A stretch of 64,000 bases of DNA from Lindgomyces ingoldianus. Its lineage: Eukaryota > Ascomycota > Dothideomycetes > Pleosporales > Lindgomycetaceae. The notes under the pieces are model-generated. The model made no database searches and had not been told where the DNA came from. It saw only the letters and a list, made by a program, of their open reading frames with translations. The stretch is from positions 276,802 to 340,801 of the forward strand of contig NW_022985204.1 in NCBI RefSeq assembly GCF_010093535.1, read 5' to 3'. The first letter of the stretch is position 1, and each line of letters starts with the position of its first letter. The translations under genes were made by a program, and so were the position numbers. Below, one piece after another: positions 21,252 through 33,111 of this stretch.

Positions 21252-23174
21252 ATGAGCGGATTCAAAGGGTTCAAGCTAGGCCTCGCTGCCTCCAAAGTTA
21301 ACACCCGCGACAAGGAAGACAAGGGCGAAGTTAGCAAGCTCCTGCTTCAAGACGAACCCGAAGACGAAATTGTCCACGTTCCTCAGGGCAGCAGGCGGAA
21401 CTTCGCTGCGAAGCCCAAATCAGCCGTCAGCGGAATCGGGACACTCGACCCCGTCGCGAGGCAGCGAGCGTCAGACCAGGCAAAGGAGGAGCAGAAGCGC
21501 TCACAGCTTCTCAAGGCCTTGTTGAGCCAGCTTCCCCCGGACACAACCAACCGCACCATAGAAGCGCTCTTCTCCAAATACCCCTCTCTAAAGATAAACA
21601 AGATTGAGAACTTCAACCCGGACGTCCCTGACCGTCCACGAAGCCTACGTCCTAGGAATACGGACCGCACATGTTCGACTGTCATAGTCACATTCGATAA
21701 AACTGCGGAAAAGAGCGAGTTGGATAAGGCTATTAAGGGCCTAGATACGAGGGAGTACATGGGCGAAGGATATTGGCTCACTATCGACGAATACGTCCAA
21801 GACGGCTTGGTGCGACCTTCGAACACCGGAGATGCATTCGACGCCAAGATATTCACACAAATCGACCATGAGCGACGGAACAAGCAACTGGGAGGATATG
21901 CCCCTCCAGAAGCCCTGGGAGGACATGCCGTTCAAGCACCACAGTTTAGGGGAGAACGATGGCTTGTTAACGTCTCCCGACCAAAAGACATCCATCGGCT
22001 GAGACTGATTCACGCAACCGCTGAGAAGGTAGTTCAAGGAGGCGAGGAGCTGGAGGCGGCTCTCATGCAGGACCCTCGTACTATCCACGACCCGCGCTTT
22101 GCCTTTCTTTGGGACAACAAGCATCCGGAGCACTTGTATTACCGTTCACGCATTCGCCAGCTTCTCGACGAAGGCCCCCCTGATTCTTTTCCTATGTTCC
22201 GTAACAGCTTTGTTGAGGCAGAGACTGCAAGCTGGGAGCTCCAAGAAGATCCTCTACCCTTTGAGGCGGCTACTCAAATCACGGATCTGAAAGCGGATTA
22301 TGACCAACAAGCGAGTCAGTCTATGAATCCGTTTGCTCGAGCACAGCTCGTATTCTTGTTATCCTCTCTGCCAACCTCAACCGGCCAATTTACAAAAGCG
22401 GCAGCGGCGTCAGTCACCAAGTTTGCGAATGATTACGCAGGCGAGAACCATCGTGCAGGCGATGCCATGGACGAGGTCATTGACCTGCTAGTTACCAACA
22501 TCCTCCGGCCATTCTCTCTAATCGAGCGCACAGACCCAACGGAAGCTGAAGTAAGAGATGCCGCCGTGATTAGCTTCTGGGTCGCGACCGACGTCATGCT
22601 AGCCCACTATCCCGTAGAGACCCCAACCCCATGGTTGTACAAGCGCGAACTCGGCACTCAGATTGTCAGGCGAGGTGCGCTGAAGCATTTGGCGAATATT
22701 CCAAATACCTTGGCCATGGGTCGCTTGTCGGCAGAACGATACAAGTCGCAGATCAAAGGGGCCCTCGAGCTGTGGAAAGACAGTATGCTTGATGAGGAGA
22801 TTCGCAAGGAGATCGAAGCGCTTTTCTTCAAGGACGATCGTGAGGAAGACAAGGATCACCAGAAGGAGGATCTTAAAGAGGGTCGTAAGGAGAATCGCAA
22901 AGAGAACCGCAAGGAGGATCATCAGGACGACGGGGTCGAGAATCGCAAGTATGAACCTGACGTGGGAGTTGCTAAGCATTTGCCTGAAGATGAAACACAT
23001 GCTAACATTACAGCTCCCCCCCAATGCTCTGGAAAGTCCCTTGGTGGGGCATCCGTAGGAACGCCAGGCTCTAACAATACATCTTCTACGAATGATGCCA
23101 CAGAGACAGCGGCAGCACGTGCTCGTCGAATGCGGCCCAAAGCGGAGGATCTTTTTGGTTCAGATCATGAATAG
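21252..23174 (+). CDS. U2SURP/SR140-like splicing factor
   Basis: 640-aa single-exon protein resembling U2 snRNP-associated SURP-motif protein (SR140). The N-terminus FKGFKLG is typical of the family. A divergent RRM-like segment lies near residues 90-190, with a SURP module near 280 (DPRFAFLWDNKHPEHLYYR). An all-helical CID-like region spans about 350-520. The C-terminus is highly charged, with short imperfect repeats on KE(N/G/D)RKE (about 540-570). Expected role: pre-mRNA splicing with the U2 snRNP in the nucleus. I chose the Met at 21252 because upstream codons in the same frame lack family character. Confidence 0.75.
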   Translation: MSGFKGFKLGLAASKVNTRDKEDKGEVSKLLLQDEPEDEIVHVPQGSRRNFAAKPKSAVSGIGTLDPVARQRASDQAKEEQKRSQLLKALLSQLPPDTTNRTIEALFSKYPSLKINKIENFNPDVPDRPRSLRPRNTDRTCSTVIVTFDKTAEKSELDKAIKGLDTREYMGEGYWLTIDEYVQDGLVRPSNTGDAFDAKIFTQIDHERRNKQLGGYAPPEALGGHAVQAPQFRGERWLVNVSRPKDIHRLRLIHATAEKVVQGGEELEAALMQDPRTIHDPRFAFLWDNKHPEHLYYRSRIRQLLDEGPPDSFPMFRNSFVEAETASWELQEDPLPFEAATQITDLKADYDQQASQSMNPFARAQLVFLLSSLPTSTGQFTKAAAASVTKFANDYAGENHRAGDAMDEVIDLLVTNILRPFSLIERTDPTEAEVRDAAVISFWVATDVMLAHYPVETPTPWLYKRELGTQIVRRGALKHLANIPNTLAMGRLSAERYKSQIKGALELWKDSMLDEEIRKEIEALFFKDDREEDKDHQKEDLKEGRKENRKENRKEDHQDDGVENRKYEPDVGVAKHLPEDETHANITAPPQCSGKSLGGASVGTPGSNNTSSTNDATETAAARARRMRPKAEDLFGSDHE

Positions 23175-24273
23175 CAATGGGCTCCTGAAGCTGCGCACGG
23201 AACGTCAGGTGTGTGTCGCTGAAAGTTGCGTTTGATAACATCTACATCATCTTTATATGGCAGAGTTTTATCTAGATACGGTGACTGATTTCGAGGATAT
23301 ATTAGGTCTATATTTACTAGATGGTCTTTGTGCGGTAGACGGAGGAATCTTGACGAAAAGTTTTGTTTTTATCGAATAGAGGTCCTGCCAGGGGAGTTCT
23401 ACCTAGGCACTGCTGGACTGAGGCGCGGTGTTCTGTCCATGTATTATAACGGGCTTCACGATACCCCCTTCAAGAGCAGAGGCTCAAACCGGGGGAGCTA
23501 TATGGGGGCTCCACCATAGCGACTACTTTCTTTGGGTGTGTGACGGGCGGGTATTTACCAGGTGTAGCGAAGATTTGGATGCATATCAATGGAGGGGCTC
23601 CCTTCCATAGGAGTGCAGGCTACCTTTATCCTAATGATATATTCATGAGTACGACTAGCGGCAAAGTTTTCATGGCAAATCTCTTGAACGGATTGGAATG
23701 AAAGAGCCTGGAGTTCTGCTCACGTGGAGTCACAGATGGTCAATCTATGGGTGCATTTACTCTTGCATCCACGGCGCGGCTGTCTGGGGAAATCGGTCGA
23801 GATTTAAGCGGCTTGGGCCAATTAGATTCCGCCGTTCCAGTGAGCTTTGTCGGTGTCTGTGCCCGCTACTCCACCACCACACAAACACAACCTCCGCTGC
23901 CTGTCTGCAGTCTTGTATTTCTCGGAAATTGTTCTCAGGTTCTCGCAAGCGTTGACTTATCACGCGCCAGACGTGCCCGTCTCGTGATTGGCGTGGTACC
24001 GCGAACATCGGATTCGTCGTAGGCCATCTCCGCACCGAGCGCTCGCCGCTCTCTTCACTTCGTTCACACACTCTTGCACGCCACCTCCACCAATATTCTC
24101 CCTCCCCCCTCTCCCTGCGCCTCGACTTGCTGCGTCCCCAGACGGCCAGTAACCGTGCAGAGCAGAGGTTCTCTTGCCTGCGTGCCGAGGCCAAGCTTTC
24201 CCTCCTGCCTCCGCACACGCTCCCGCAGTCTCCACCACGCGGCTCCCTACTTTTAGATCGCCTGGCCGTCAGA
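23175..24273. other. Intergenic, no gene seen
   Basis: Presumed 3' UTR of the U2SURP-like gene and a C-rich promoter or 5' UTR of the DUF7918 gene. Open frames here are short and unrecognised. Confidence 0.5.
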
Positions 24274-26099
24274 ATGCCTTGCTTCCACGGCCTCGCGGTC
24301 AGCATTCACACGCCCTCAGGCCCGCTGCCCGAGTACTCCATTCAGAAGCAGTCAAAATTCCATAGGATCACGTCGTACATTCCCGTCCCGCCGGCGAAGA
24401 TACCCGTGGGCTCCACCAAGCCAGAGCAGTCGACCTTCGCGATATCGATCACCCTCCTCACCCCCGGCCTTCATGTCCCGTACTCGACCCCCAAGCCCAC
24501 CCCAGACGACCCTCACCCGCGAGCAAAAATTGTTGGCGGCCTCTCAAGCTTTGGGAGCACCCCAAGCAAGAACAGCGCGGTTATCGGCCCATACAAGCCG
24601 CTAACTTCGTCGCCCAACGAAACAATTGCAGCCTACATATACTTCGATGGCAGAGGCAAAGAGGAAGTGGCAACACTACTCCGGCGCGGTGAAGAGACGT
24701 GGGTGAATTCACGATGGGTCAGCGTCCCCCAGTCAGAAGGGGGTGGCCTTGCAGAGCGCGAGTTTCTCTTTCGAGAAGTCGGTCTGGAGCGGTGGCTGAA
24801 TGGCCTGGATCTTGAGGGTAAAGACATTGCGGCGCGAATTGAGCGTAGGAAGCAGCGCTTGGAAAAGAAGCGTAGAAAGCGCCGCGAGGCAGCAGGCAGC
24901 GATGACGACGATGATACTAAGCCCCATTCTACGAGAAACGGCGTCTTGCGGTATGGCGATGACAAGAACGCGCCTGTCGAGTCACTCTCTGGGAACGAAG
25001 ATTTCTTCACATCTGACTCTGATTCTGAAGATGAGCCGCCGATGCCTGAGGCTGCGGGGCAGATTAAGGTAGCTCTATTCCGTGTGCTTGCTTCTGGAGA
25101 GATCAAGCGCGGAGAGTACTCTCCGCAGTTTGACGCGCATGACGACGACGAGAATTCTACCCAAAATGGTGGTGACGGAGGTGAAGACATTGACCATACG
25201 ACGAGCTTTGCGAAACCGAAGACGCTTGATCCTAAGTCTATTAGCACTCAGACTGTGACCGGCATTGATCCACCAGACAAACCATATGCGGTGTTCACGT
25301 TTCTGTATCGTGGAGAGCGTAAGTACAGTTAATTCTACGGAGAACGTATGTATGTTGACAAGGCAGGCCAACTCCGCAAGATGGGCATTCTATCACCCGA
25401 GAAAGTTCAGCAAGCGTCTCCCGTGGCTACACGGCGGAAATCTTCGGGCCTGAATTTCGGCGATCTCAAGCCATTGAATGCTTCTACAGGCGTCAAGAAC
25501 TTTGCGGGCTACCGAGACCCCTCCCAACAATCTCCTCGATCAAGGAAGAAAGATCTGGATGGCATTGACAGTGATGCGGATGACGAAGACGAGGTCAAGG
25601 CTGAGGATACCGAAGATGACAAAGACGATGGTAAGGGATTGCTATCACCAGAGGACGCCCTGAGGCAAGGCGAGCTTGCCGAAGGAGTGCGCAAGATTAA
25701 AGTAAGTACTCCGCCAATCTACAATTTAATGCATGTTGTTAACCTTCATAATAGCTCAAACGCCAGCACTCCGCCGAGCCTCTCCACCGACTGGCGGCGT
25801 CTCCCGTTGCGCGTGGTACATCCGGCAGTCCCACCTCTGATACACCAGCCTTGACCGCAGAGCCAAGCACTGTCGAGTTGAAGATGACCGCGAACCCAGC
25901 ACTCTCACCGGAGCTCAACGAAGGTACCGTCGGCAGCCCGTTCAAGAAGCAGCGTGCGAGTTTGCCCGGCTTTGACGACAGCGTCCGCAAGAGCTTGGGT
26001 GCTGCACTTCTCGGCGTTGCCAAGGAGAAGAAGAACTCGACCGGCAGCATCCCATCTGTCTCATTGGAGGGTCAGATGGATGAGGATGATGAATTGTGA
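24274..26099 (+). CDS. DUF7918-type nuclear protein
   Basis: 574 aa, join(24274..25318, 25367..25701, 25755..26099), introns 48 and 53 bp. The N-terminal 250 residues look like the fungal DUF7918 domain: it starts MPCFHGLAVSI, has a YIYFDGRGKEEV segment, and ends just before a very basic run (KRRKRR, about 205-215) that could be a nuclear localisation signal. The middle is acidic and low complexity (DDDDD, DSDSEDE). A short conserved-looking YAVFTFLYRG element spans intron 1. The C-terminal third is Ser/Pro-rich and presumably disordered. Function is unknown; a chromatin or transcription role would be a guess. It converges on the TRAPPC12-like gene. Confidence 0.8.
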
Positions 26100-27078
26100 C
26101 TCCATGAGGTTAACCTTCAAAGATGCTTGGGCTGAAACTTTTTCCAATTCCATTGTCGAGCTACCCCGATTTCATGGACCTTCGGATCCGGACAAAACGC
26201 GGTTGTTTTAGCCCGTCTCTCGTCTTGCTCTAGTTCCGATGACTCTTGCTCAAAGAGAAAGCGCCTTTTTCCAAGTTCGAGTCTATAACCTGGGATTGTT
26301 GCGTCACGTACGTCTCCATTTCCCAGCCCCGGAGATTCGGCGTTTTTTGGGCTCGCATAGACTTTGCCTAGTACTACAACTGGCTGGAGCAGAAGCTGCG
26401 TTTGGGCTGGACGTTGTCCGTCAATCAAGTAAGTCAAGTAAGCTTCAAGATATATTCCCCCATTCCCTACTTCTCCCCTGTTCTGTCCTCTTCTGTCCTG
26501 GTTCCCTGGTTGCCTGCTGCAACCTTTGGCTTGTTCTTTGGTACGTACCTCCCCTGCTGGTACTGTCTTATTCTGGCCTGGTCTTCGATTCTCGAGTTGC
26601 TGGGAAAGTGAATGCATGGAAACCAGCTAGGGAGGGAGGGGGAGAACTCGCTGGCTCGGATCGAGTTGGATAGATCGGCTGACTGGAGTCTTTGTCACAA
26701 TTACACTGGGGATTTGGGATTGGTGGCTAGCCTCAATTAGGATGGATCATTTGCTCGACTACTACAACTTCATTTCTTTGTTTTTGATTTACGCTGGTAT
26801 GCATGGCATGGCATGGAGATGGTCAGACCATTCTTAGTGGATTGAGGGGGGAATGGATGGATGGGTGGATAGAGGGGGTGCATGCTTAGTGAGTAACGCT
26901 GGTTGCATAGGTACTATCAGGTGATGGGTAGCAAGACGTATGTGTGCCTGCCTTCAGTTCTGGACGTTGGATTGCTGTGATGCGGGTGATGATATTCAAC
27001 AGGCGTTGTGGTTCGTCAAGACAACGCCGATGCCGTTTTGAGCCAGATCTACACTAAAGGGGATATATTCCCCGGTTC
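26100..27078. other. Convergent 3' intergenic region
   Basis: Lies between two convergent genes. It contains T/G-rich and 'ggatgg' stretches. A 144-aa frame (26239-26673) has no recognisable features and was not called. Confidence 0.5.
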
Positions 27079-28518
27079 TTAGAGCTTAAACTCTGCGTTC
27101 CCAATTTCCCACCCCACCGTCCCGTCTCCCTTCCTGCCCGCCATTTTCTCCGCCAACGCAACTTTCTTGTCCCGATTCTTCTCCGTACATAATTCGTAGA
27201 TAGTGGAAAGATTAAAGATCATAGAGTGGAACGGCGGACTTGTATCAGTGAGCTCTGTAAGTAGTTTCCTGGCTTCGGATATCCGGCCCGTGTACAACAA
27301 ACTCACAGCCAGATTTTGCGAAATCATTGCGTCATCTGGGTGTTGTTCGTGCAGCGCTTGCCAGCAATTGACCGCTTCGGGGTATTCGGAGTCGGCGATG
27401 TGGATCAGGGCCTGAAGGGAGGAGTCGAGGAGCGAGGAGGAGATAGATGTGGCGGCTAAGAGACAGCGGCGCGCGGCTCGTACGTCTCCAACGCGGAGCC
27501 AAACTAGGGCTTCCATTATCAGGACTTCTCGTGCTTCCTGCGAGTCTGTTTTGCCGTCCGCGGTAGCCAGGGTCCCTAGATGCCGACCCGCACCTTCCAG
27601 TTCCCCCATTTCTACAAGCACGTTGGCGACGCGGATTCCGCAGTCGCGCAGGCGCGCTTTCCAGAGCGTTTTCTCGGCAACAGAGTCAGCCTTGGAGATA
27701 TTTTCCCGACATTCCCGTGCGAGCTCGTAGTACCCCATTATCCCTTTCCGCCATTCTCCGTAGCCGAGTGCGGCGAGCCGGACGGTCAGAAGGCGTAGGT
27801 CCCAGGGCACGAGGTGGGCGTCTGTAAGTGGGTGGCGGTAGAATCCGCTGTTGAGGTCGCCGAGGATTTTAGATTCTTGGGCTGCGAGGGCATGCTCGGA
27901 GATGAGACAGAGGCAGGCTAGGCGTATGTGTAGGAGGTGGAATAGGGCATCGAAGTCTGTAGGGGAGGCTGATGCTACGAGGGCGCGGGCGGCAGCTATG
28001 GCAGCAAGACGGTAGTGGCCGGATTCGAGGAGGGAGGGGATCGGGGTGTTTATGGAGGGGAGAGTTGGAGGGTTTAGAAAGGGGGGTGGGATGGTGGTTG
28101 CGGGGAGGACGTGGTAGGCGGACGGGTCTTGCAGGAAGGAGAATTCCTTGGGCGGCATGTCTTGAAGCGTGCCTGACCCATCTTGTGGCGAGAGGGGGGA
28201 GGCAGCGGAAGTGGCATCGGAGAGGGATGGGGAGAGCACTCGTTGTGAGGCTGTTCGAGGAATGTCGATGTGTGTGTGGTCAGCTAAAGGACTATACTGC
28301 CTGTAAGTATGGGGACCGCGTACGGCGTGTATGCATAGCGGCTGAATGGAAGAAGAGGCCTTACTCGTCAATGTCCGCTTCAAGAGGGCCTTTAGTTGAT
28401 CTGCGAGGGACAGCGACTGTAGAGGCGTTTCAGTAAGCAGGCACGATGGGACAGAAGACACGGCTTGTGTGAGGCCAGTTACCTCGTCGTCGCTCATCAC
28501 CGCTTGCAACGCGGACAT
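27079..28518 (-). CDS. TRAPPC12-like TPR protein
   Basis: 479-aa protein with helical TPR-type repeats over the C-terminal two thirds (about 160-470). The end (FHSMIFNLSTIYELCTEKNRDKKVALAEK) resembles TRAPP complex subunit 12, which takes part in ER-Golgi trafficking in other eukaryotes. The N-terminal 130 residues are Ser/Pro-rich and probably disordered. The Met at 28518 is the first in frame after an upstream stop. A possible 64-bp intron in the N-terminal part (GTAAGG...TTACAG) would break the frame, so I kept one exon. It diverges from ILV2 with 400 bp between starts. Confidence 0.75.
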   Translation of the reverse strand: MSALQAVMSDDEVTGLTQAVSSVPSCLLTETPLQSLSLADQLKALLKRTLTSKASSSIQPLCIHAVRGPHTYRQYSPLADHTHIDIPRTASQRVLSPSLSDATSAASPLSPQDGSGTLQDMPPKEFSFLQDPSAYHVLPATTIPPPFLNPPTLPSINTPIPSLLESGHYRLAAIAAARALVASASPTDFDALFHLLHIRLACLCLISEHALAAQESKILGDLNSGFYRHPLTDAHLVPWDLRLLTVRLAALGYGEWRKGIMGYYELARECRENISKADSVAEKTLWKARLRDCGIRVANVLVEMGELEGAGRHLGTLATADGKTDSQEAREVLIMEALVWLRVGDVRAARRCLLAATSISSSLLDSSLQALIHIADSEYPEAVNCWQALHEQHPDDAMISQNLAVSLLYTGRISEARKLLTELTDTSPPFHSMIFNLSTIYELCTEKNRDKKVALAEKMAGRKGDGTVGWEIGNAEFKL

Positions 28519-28918
28519 GAGTCCGGGCTCGATTGGGCCGCGGCTGCGATGGCGGATTCATGGTGTCGTGAAGTGTCGGGGAGCAGTTCGTGTCAGCGTG
28601 GCCGACATCGGGACTGCGACGGAGGGGCGTAAGGCGGCGATGTGGAGAGGCGTGCATATAGCCAACCCGATCCCTGTGGTGCCAGTGCCGCTTTGTCAGT
28701 TTCGGCGAGAAGGCGTCGATAATTTGCCTCTCGGTGTGGAGGGCATCCATTGACTCAACTCGAAAGCAATCAAAATCTCCCTCACCCCCCGCCCGCGGAG
28801 TGTGCCCGCCTTTTACTCACTCACTCACTCACTCACCCCCCCCCTCCTCCCCTCCATCCCACGCTCTGCCTCCCACGAATTGTGTCTTCAGTCCATAAGG
28901 ACTCGCCTAGCCCACACA
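28519..28918. promoter_or_regulatory. Divergent promoter TRAPPC12-like / ILV2
   Basis: 400 bp between two divergent start codons. On the ILV2 side there is a pyrimidine-rich stretch with a (CACT)n tract near 28816-28837. I found no clear Gcn4-type site by eye. Confidence 0.5.
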
Positions 28919-31187
28919 ATGCAGGCCTCGAGACAGAAGGCCTTCTGTGCCGCCGTGAAAGGCACACGATCCTTTTCCTCCACGCCCACCAGACCCGCCG
29001 TCTCACCGTACAGGAGAGCTGCACAAGCAGCCACCGCGAAGGCCGTCACAAACCCCGTCAAGAGGCCTCAGTCGACGTCCACTGCAGCTGCAGTGCCCAC
29101 AGAGCAAGATGCGCGCCCTAGACCCTCACCCGCTTTCAATCGCGAGGACTGGAAGGATCTGCAGCCATTGCGGCCATACAAGCAGCCCGAGATGGACCAC
29201 TCCTTCGTAGGAATGAAGGGCGGAGAGATTTTCCACGAGATGATGCTCCGCCAGGGCGTGAAACACATTTGTATGGCACTCCCCGCGTCTCTCGCCAGCT
29301 TTTCGAAATTTTCAACTCGCTGACATGTATGACTCAGTTGGCTATCCGGGGGGCGCCATTCTCCCCGTTTTCGACGCCATATATAGTTCGAAACACTTCG
29401 ATTTTATCCTCCCGCGACATGAGCAGGGGGCCGGCCACATGGCCGAGGGTTACGCCCGCGCTTGTGGCCGCCCTGGCGTCGTCCTCGTTACGTCCGGCCC
29501 CGGCGCCACCAATGTCGTCACCCCCATGCAAGATGCTTTAATGGACGGCACGCCGATGGTTGTGTTCTGCGGGCAGGTACCAACGAATCTCATCGGCTCG
29601 GATGCATTCCAGGAGGCCGACACCATTGGCATCACGCGAGCATGCACAAAGTGGAATGTCATGGTCAAGGACATTGCTGAGCTGCCGAGGCGGATAAACG
29701 AGGCCTTCGAGATCGCAACGACTGGGCGGCCCGGACCGGTGCTTGTGGATCTGCCAAAGGATGTCACTGGAGGTGTTCTGCAACGCCCCATCCCCATGAC
29801 CAGCACTCTTCCCATGCACCCCAGCGCGGCAACCCTCGCTGCGAAGGAGCTGAGCAAGAAACAGCTAGACACCTCTATCCGACGATCGGCCGACCTCATC
29901 AACATTGCAAAGAAGCCCGTTATCTATGCTGGTCAGGGCATGGTCAGCGTGCCTGAGGGGCCTAAACTTCTCAGGGAGCTGGCCGACAAAGCCAACATCC
30001 CCGTGACAACCACCCTCCAGGGACTAGGAGCCTACGACGAGCTAGACGACAAGTCTCTGCACATGCTCGGCATGCACGGCTCCGCCTACGCTAACATGGC
30101 CATGCAGGAGGCCGACCTCATCATCGCCCTCGGTGCCCGCTTCGACGACCGCATCACCGCCAACGTGGAGAAGTTTGCGCCAACGGCGAAGGCGGCCGCA
30201 AGCGAAGGCCGAGGTGGTATCATCCACTTCGAGATCATGCCCAAGAACATCAACAAGGTCGTGCAAGCAACGGAAGCCGTCGAGGGAGATGTTGTAACCA
30301 ACCTCGCCCAACTCCTCCCTCTCATCAAGGAAGTCAAGGAACGGCCCGAATGGTTCGCGCAGATCAAAGACTGGAAGCAACGTTTCCCCTGGGCCTACGA
30401 TCGAGAAAGCTCCAGCGGCCTCATCCAACCCCAAAGGATCATGGAGACGCTCTCCGAGCTCACTGCTCACCGCAAGGAGGAAACCATCATCACCACGGGC
30501 GTCGGTCAGCACCAAATGTGGGCCGCGCAACACTTCCGCTGGCGATATCCCCGCACGATGATCACGTCCGGCGGTCTCGGCACCATGGGCTACGGGCTCC
30601 CTGCCGCCATCGGCGCAAAGGTCGCGCGACCAGAGTGTCTGGTCATCGACATCGACGGCGACTCCTCTTTCAGTATGACCCTAACCGAACTCTCAACCGC
30701 CGCGGAATTCAACATTGGCATGAAAGTCATCATCCTTAACAACGAGGAACAAGGCATGGTGACGCAATGGCAAACCCTGTTCTACGAAGACCGCTTCGCA
30801 CATACTCATCAGCGGAACGCGGATTTCGTGAAACTGGGAAATGCGATGGGCGTACAGGCGGATCGGGTGAGTAAGCCTGAGGAGCTTGAGGACAAGCTGA
30901 AGTGGTTGCTCGCAACGGATGGACCCGCGCTGTTAGAAGTGGTGACAGATCAGAAGGTGTCGGTTTTGCCGATGGTGCCGTCAGGTTGTGGGCTGCATGA
31001 GTTTCTTGTTTATGATGAAGGTATGTTGGTGTCTCATTTCAGGTCAAACAAAGCTCAACGAAAGACTGCAAATAAAAAAGGGTCGTGCTAACGCTTGTTA
31101 CAGGAGAATCAAAGAAAAGGAGAGCCCAGACTAGAGCGAGGACTGGCCGCTAATCTCACCATATCTGTCCCTTGCACAAATCCTTAA
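28919..31187 (+). CDS. ILV2: Acetolactate synthase, catalytic subunit
   Basis: ThDP- and FAD-dependent enzyme that makes acetolactate or acetohydroxybutyrate, the first common step of branched-chain amino acid synthesis, in mitochondria. The model is join(28919..29270, 29338..31020, 31105..31187), about 705 aa. The Arg/Ser-rich first 90 residues look like a mitochondrial presequence. Motifs seen are GYPGGAILPVFD, which intron 1 interrupts just after KHI, RHEQGAGHMAEGYAR with the ThDP-activating Glu, and the ThDP/Mg motif GDSSFSM...NN. Intron 1 (67 bp) restores the HIFGYPGG junction exactly. The 3' end is less certain: intron 2 (84 bp) has good splice sites, but the last 28 residues depend on a short exon with weak family character. 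Confidence 0.93.
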
Positions 31188-33111
31188 TATTGGGACACAT
31201 TTTATTCCCTTGTACATTGTTCTTTCAATCTAGTCGACTGGCGTCGGCGTTGGGTGAGAATGAATCCTTTGTGGAATTCAAAAGCTTATTCCACCACGAT
31301 TGCTAATTTTTGGGGCACACAAAAAAGTCGCGGCTTTGGTTTTGCTCTTTTGATTGTGTAGCATGCATGCATGTCTGAATGAGGTTCTCGCATTGTTTGG
31401 CGGGACGGAGGCAATACCTGTACATGATGGATGACGGATGAGGTTCGAGTGTGCTAAAGTCATACAGCACTGTGGGTCTAGACGAAAAGTATGAAGGTGT
31501 TTCATCTAGCCACTTTGAGGATGCTTTTGTTATTTGTGCATTTCTGTGGACTGCCAGTTCCTTCATGCTGAACTGAGTTCCTGAGTCTTAATCTCTTTGT
31601 GTGTCGTCACTCAAACCCGATATCTACCAGAGATGGGCAAAAGGTATGGGCAGAGGACACATCATCTCATTGAAAGGCAATTCAAGGCCCTTTTACCCCC
31701 TTGTGCATTGCAATAAGAAAACCCTTCGATAGACCATCTACCCCATTTCCGCACCTAGATGACAACGACATTTACGAACACACAAACACATAAGAACAGC
31801 CTTAATCAGAGACCAAAAAGCACCAGGATCTTCCCAAACCCACTCCTCATTCCCACCCCCAAGCCAACCCCTTATCCCTCCCGAATTCCCCTCTCCGACA
31901 GACTACACCCCTGTGATAAAGCACTTCTACTTCAAGTCCCCAGCCCCCGCGAAGCGTCCTTCAAAGGGTTAGAAATACCCTGGAGTTTTTTTTCGAGTAT
32001 TCTTGGATATTTGTCTGCGGTTGGTGCTGCGCATGCGTTTTCGCTGCTCTTATGTGATGCTGCGTATGAGGCGCAAGGACTTTGTGGTACTACTGCTACT
32101 AGCACGAGGAGGAAGAGGGTGGTGGGGAGGTGGGGTGGGTTAGGGGAAGGTCTTGTTTTACTTGGGGTGTGAATGGCTTGGAAGAGGGGAGGGGTGGGGA
32201 TTTGTTGCATATTCGTGTGGAGATAGTTGGGGGTGTGGGTGAGCTGATGTTGCTTATTTTAGGGAAGTGAAGCTAAGAAGGTGGGGTTGGACTGTAGGAT
32301 GGAGAGGGGGGTTTGGATGATGAGAGATTGGATTGGTTTCCGTTGGATTGGGGGTTGTAGAATGGGAGTGTGGGTTCTCCCATTGCGAGCGTGGAATGAG
32401 GTTGAGTTTAGAGGGTGGTGGCGTTCGAGCGCTCTTCTCATGGTTACTTTTAGAAACTATTTCATTCATGTTTGTGCTCGGGGCGAAAATATACACTTGG
32501 TGTGTATGCTACTGTTTCTAGGCTACCTGGGTTGAGAGGTGCGCGCACAACACTACTATTTAATAAGCTGGTATTGGCAACCACGGCACAAACATCACCC
32601 CCCAACTAAGGGGAAGACCGTATCTGGTCCACTCCTGCAAGCAGCAAAGCAAGCAATGATTGCAGGTCGGCTAAGTGAAGACTTTGGGGTCCAGACACCG
32701 TCAATTATATTGAAAGTCAATCAGCAGTTTCTAGACGGAGAGGACAGTAAGAGTAGAGACCCCATGTCTTTGTGAATGATAATAAGGTCTGCAGCCGGGG
32801 GTACAAGTATATGATTATAGTCGGAGTGTGGTGGCTGTTTCGCTATCCTTAAACTTAGAAATTGTAAACAATCGAGATATGAGGGACAGTGACCTTGTAG
32901 TTCAGGTGCCTAAAGAGCAGTGCAGGAAATAAAAGAGGCAGGATAAGAGTATTAAGAGAAGACAGTGATATATATGCTAGTATATGAGAAGCATGCAGCT
33001 AGGTTTAACATGTTTTACCTACAATGAACTAACTACGTGAGTTGGTTAGAGATTAGAAGCAGGAGGCGAGATCCAAGTGCTGAAATCCAATCCCTATGGC
33101 CGTGAAGTATT
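31188..33111. other. Long intergenic region, no gene seen
   Basis: Nearly 2 kb of 3' flanks of ILV2 and of the minus-strand NLR. Open frames are short (up to 137 aa), low complexity and unrecognised. Confidence 0.5.

Noticed and set aside
26239..26673. 144-aa plus-strand frame between convergent genes
   Set aside because: No domain, biased composition, and it lies in the 3' flanks of two genes; probably chance.
28316..28379. Possible intron (GTAAGG...TTACAG) in the TRAPPC12-like gene
   Set aside because: Its 64-bp length would shift the frame into a stop a few codons later, while the unspliced frame stays open.
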